In this document: positions 63,063-64,000 of the stretch, piece by piece
Numbering within the stretch: position 1 is the stretch's first letter
Layout: each line of letters starts with the position of its first letter
Assembly: GCF_900107375.1 (NCBI RefSeq)
Contig: NZ_FNPT01000001.1
Span: 1,178,001-1,242,000, forward strand
DNA: 64,000 nucleotides
Reading direction: 5' to 3'
Source of the DNA: Lysobacter sp. yr284
GTDB taxonomy: Bacteria > Pseudomonadota > Gammaproteobacteria > Xanthomonadales > Xanthomonadaceae
The notes under the pieces: generated by a model
The model's input: only the letters and a program-made list of their open reading frames with translations
What the model was told of the DNA's origin: nothing
Database searches by the model: none
Translations under genes and position numbers: made by a program

Positions 63063-63608
63063 ATGAACCTCAAGAACAAACTGTCCACGGCCGCGCTGCT
63101 GGCGCTGGCCGCGCTCGGCACCGCCTCGGCCGGCGTGCTCAACGTTCCGCTGTACAAGCAGGAACACAGCAACTGGTGCTGGGCGGCCTCGGCCTCGATG
63201 ATCATGAGCTTCCACGGCAAGTGGGTCGCCCAGTGCTCGATGGCGAACTATTCCTTCGGCATCGACTACGCCTGCGGCAACTACCCCTTCAACTGGAACA
63301 ACTACGCCAACCAGGGCAACTGGAACTACGACGTCGACGACGCGATGAACTATTTCTGGGGCAGCCAGCGCTTCTACCAGCAGAACGGCTACCTGAGCCA
63401 GGCCAACCTGAAAGCGCGCATCGACGCCAACAAGCCCTTCATCATGTCCTGGCGCTGGAGCAACGGCGGCGCCCACGACGTGGTGGTGACCGGTTACTCG
63501 GGCAGCTACGTCTACTTCAACGATCCCTGGGAAGGCAGCTACTACCGCACCTACGCCGCGACGGTTTCGGCTTCGGACCGGCAGTGGGAGGACTCGCTGC
63601 TGCAGTAA
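63063..63608 (+). CDS. Secreted papain-like cysteine peptidase (C70/AvrRpt2-like)
   Basis: A 181-residue secreted protein; the signal peptide ends near TASAG (residue 24). The catalytic set of clan CA is visible: Q33 for the oxyanion hole, C39 in SNWCWAASASM, H138 in GGAHDVVVTGY, and N153/D154 in YFNDPWEG. This matches the short papain-like C70/AvrRpt2-like group. The mature region begins almost at the catalytic site, so there is no long propeptide, unlike many papain-type enzymes. GGAG lies seven bases before the ATG. Bacteriolytic or proteolytic use against prey or host proteins fits the genus but is inferred. Confidence 0.82.
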   Translation: MNLKNKLSTAALLALAALGTASAGVLNVPLYKQEHSNWCWAASASMIMSFHGKWVAQCSMANYSFGIDYACGNYPFNWNNYANQGNWNYDVDDAMNYFWGSQRFYQQNGYLSQANLKARIDANKPFIMSWRWSNGGAHDVVVTGYSGSYVYFNDPWEGSYYRTYAATVSASDRQWEDSLLQ

Positions 63609-63694
63609 CGGCCGCAGGCGCGCCCGACGCCGGCCGAACTCCGGCGCGGGCGCGCACGGCGCAGCCCGCGTCCATCGTCGGGCGAAAACATGAG

Positions 63695-63723
63695 CGCCGC
63701 GGCCTGTTCGACGGGCCGCGGCG
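63695..63723. terminator. Hairpin between convergent peptidase and UvrA-like genes
   Basis: CGCCGCGGCC pairs with GGCCGCGGCG around a nine-base loop. On the minus strand it is followed within ten bases by TTTT, so it may end the UvrA-like transcript. It has no T-run for the plus strand. Confidence 0.5.
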
Positions 63724-63801
63724 TTCGTGCGTTCGCGCAGCCCGGGGCCGGGCCACGCGAGGCCGCCGGGTGCGCCGCCGCGTTCCGGCAGGCAGACGGC
63801 G

Positions 63802-64000
63802 TCAGGCCAGCGCGCGTTTCAGATAGGCCGCGGTCCGGCTCGCCGCGATGCGCGCGACCTCCTCCGGCGTCCCGGCCGCGACGATCGCGCCGCCCTCCTC
63901 GCCCGCACCCGGCCCCAGGTCGATCACCCAGTCGCTGTCGGCCACCACCCGCATCTCGTGCTCGATCACCACCACGGTGTTGCCGGCGTCGACCAGCCCG
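63802..64000 (-). CDS. UvrA-like excinuclease ATPase, 3' end only
   Basis: The last 65 residues of a gene that continues beyond the window. Read on the minus strand it gives [20 protein letters not shown], then [20 protein letters not shown], then [20 protein letters not shown]. This is the conserved C-terminus of UvrA, including the H-loop histidine (IEHE). The form EHEMRVVA is typical of the shorter UvrA2/DrrC-like paralogues that can contribute to drug or DNA-lesion tolerance, rather than the housekeeping UvrA, which usually has EHNLDV. The full gene is needed to decide. Confidence 0.8.
   Translation of the reverse strand, partial: GLVDAGNTVVVIEHEMRVVADSDWVIDLGPGAGEEGGAIVAAGTPEEVARIAASRTAAYLKRALA

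Overview
The window is very GC-rich and codon-biased DNA that I read as a Lysobacter (Xanthomonadales) chromosome. The reasons are the TonB-receptor/SapC/cupin sugar locus, the many secreted proteins, and above all a giant lipopeptide synthetase of the lysocin/WAP-8294A2 type known from Lysobacter. No phage, IS element, tRNA, rRNA or CRISPR array was seen.

Layout. 54-374 encodes a small secreted protein. 524-8233 (minus strand) is a compact five-gene glucan-utilisation operon: TonB receptor, SapC-like protein, cupin-8 (JmjC-like) protein, secreted GH5 glucanase and glucokinase. A perfect LacI-type palindrome overlaps its presumed -35 box. 8678-9280 (minus) is an unrecognised 200-aa protein with a Cys/His arrangement reminiscent of CheD/CNF-type deamidases. 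9561-11666 is a YncD/PqqU-like TonB receptor. 11667-12520 is an 854-bp leader without a convincing gene; it carries two dyads and a -10-like element and is the presumed control region of the next operon.

12521-58158 is the centrepiece: a single-direction biosynthetic operon. It encodes an ABC exporter, a SyrP-like Fe(II)/2-oxoglutarate dioxygenase, NRPS1 (6,699 aa, five modules), NRPS2 (7,391 aa, five modules plus thioesterase) and an MbtH protein, and it is closed by a clear rho-independent terminator. Specificity codes read by eye, together with the epimerase, methyltransferase and condensation-subtype pattern, give an acyl decapeptide: acyl-Ser1-Gly2-NMe-D-Phe3-Leu4-D-(basic)5-X6-D-Asn7-D-(Trp?)8-D-(basic)9-NMe-Val10, probably cyclised through Ser1. 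The order Gly-x-Leu-x-x-x-(Trp) matches the conserved motif of menaquinone-binding lipodepsipeptides (lysocin E, WAP-8294A2). Two fewer residues and a D-basic residue after the Trp position distinguish it from the 12-residue members I can recall.

58364-64000 holds a small secreted protein (minus), an ECF-type sigma factor with a membrane Ser/Thr kinase carrying a TPR-like sensor region (minus), a divergent pair encoding a secreted protein and a secreted C70/papain-like cysteine peptidase (plus), and the 3' end of a UvrA-like ATPase gene (minus) running off the window.
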